64,000 bases of DNA from Oscarella lobularis (lineage: Eukaryota; Porifera; Homoscleromorpha; Homosclerophorida; Oscarellidae). Both the position numbers and the translations under genes were made by a program. Shown piece by piece: positions 63,001 through 64,000 of this stretch. The notes beneath the pieces are model-generated. The model was given only the letters and a program-made list of their open reading frames with translations. It had not been told where the DNA came from and searched no databases. The stretch covers positions 62,001-126,000 of the forward strand of contig NW_027077201.1 in NCBI RefSeq assembly GCF_947507565.1, written 5' to 3'. Within the stretch, counting starts at the first letter, position 1; the number at the start of each line of letters is the position of its first letter.

Positions 63001-64000
63001 CTCTATCGTCGTGTCTCTCCTGCGCCTCTCGCTGGAGACTGACGCTGACAGATGCAAAGCATGCTTTAAGACGGCTGACACTTCGCTCGATGCTCAGCCA
63101 TCTTGTTGCGCAAGGTGCAACCATTTTTCCCTTTTCATGAAGCAGCACCTGGATTGCTTCCAACCCTGCCGTCCTAACGGCACTATTGTCAAAGAAATCA
63201 AAAATCTGACGAAGAATATTGTCAAATGCGTTGACGTATGGCACTGCCTTTGATGCCTGAGTTGATGCAAGATTCAGTCTGTGTGCCGCACAGTGGACTC
63301 CAACAGCAGATGGAAACGTGCGTTTTAGCCTAGCGACGACACCGTTTCTGCAATCAACCATTGTCGATGCACCGTCTGTTCCAATTCCTCTAAGTCTGCT
63401 ACGGTCTACGCCCGAAACCTCAATAAACTCTTTGATGCGACGTGTAATGGTTTTGGCTCTTGCTCTAATGCAGCTATTCCCGCCAGCAGCAGCGCTCTCA
63501 ACTTCGGGTTGCAATAAGTCCACTGCTTTTAAGAAAGTGCATTTGAGTTCTCCTGTAGCATTATCAATGTAGCGACCGTGAATTGCCAGCTCCTCTTGCG
63601 TAGTGCAATCCGTTGTCTCGTCAAACATTAAAGCAAAATGCTCAGAATCTTTCAATTCGTCGAGAGATCTTTTTTCAAGGAGCTCAGATATGGCGTAAAG
63701 CATCTCTTGTATCGATTTGTGACTGGTGTAGATAGCATTTCGAGCTACTCTAATCTTGCTTTTAATTTCTACTCCCAACCACGAAGCCAGATCTAGGATC
63801 AGTTCAAAATTGGTAGTGTGAGCCAAACGCCGCTTAGCAATGAAATAGAGACAACCAATTGCTTGCTCGATTCCTTCAGCAGGAACAACAGGATTGATAG
63901 CAGACACAACGTTTGGCTTGGAAGCGAGACGCTCCAACCTCACACACGTGATGTGTGACTCGCATTTTTTGTGTCTAATTATACTTTCAAGCCGCAATCG

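Overview
This is eukaryotic nuclear DNA, most likely from a marine invertebrate; a sponge is possible but not proven. Short GT-AG introns of about 45-60 bases break the genes. Most of the window is mobile elements in various states of decay, separated by tandem repeats and fragments of host genes. One segment near 61 kb is mitochondrial DNA copied into the nucleus: a cox3 tail that reads TGA as Trp, next to a tRNA-Phe. There are no operons, ribosome binding sites or CRISPR arrays.

Layout. 0-15 kb: a Merlin/ISXO2-like element with 100-base inverted ends, a Ty3/gypsy pol tail with LTR, two PIF/Harbinger elements meeting at an inverted pentanucleotide array, a piggyBac transposase with an adjacent TTAA-type MITE, and a second Merlin transposase. 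15-27 kb: a hAT-type MITE, a HECT-like pseudogene, a hairpin-repeat cluster, a tyrosine-recombinase tail, a clean three-exon gene of unknown function, a TOG-domain (CKAP5-like) fragment, a 5' Helitron piece and a dynein heavy chain exon. 27.8-34.2 kb: the main feature, a 6.4-kb element. 34-47 kb: a 171-base satellite, MITEs, an RPA-like gene with a stop, a SWIM-domain remnant, Tc1 and DDE_3 remnants, a second dynein fragment and a hAT derivative. 47.6-54 kb: a P-element-like transposase cut off by a Helitron helicase tail, an OTU protease domain, and a second decayed integrase next to a HECT-family N-terminus. A 1.2-kb segment carrying an intact four-exon RRM gene splits that integrase. 54-64 kb: low-complexity ORFs, minisatellites, gag/protease pieces, the mitochondrial segment and a hAT transposase running off the end.

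The most notable system is at 27785-34203. Two 96-base inverted repeats differing at two positions, each continuing inward into a TCTG/TTTG array, start with TATGG and are flanked by AAAACC on both sides. They enclose two convergent multi-exon genes: an almost intact UBX-like plus HECT ubiquitin-ligase-type gene, and an intact 486-residue HTH plus DD36E integrase. The ends and the 6-base flank fit what I recall of the IS3EU transposon superfamily. The HECT gene looks like cargo or an accessory factor. Further HECT-family pieces lie at 17.7-18.5 kb and 50-51 kb, the latter beside a second integrase copy.
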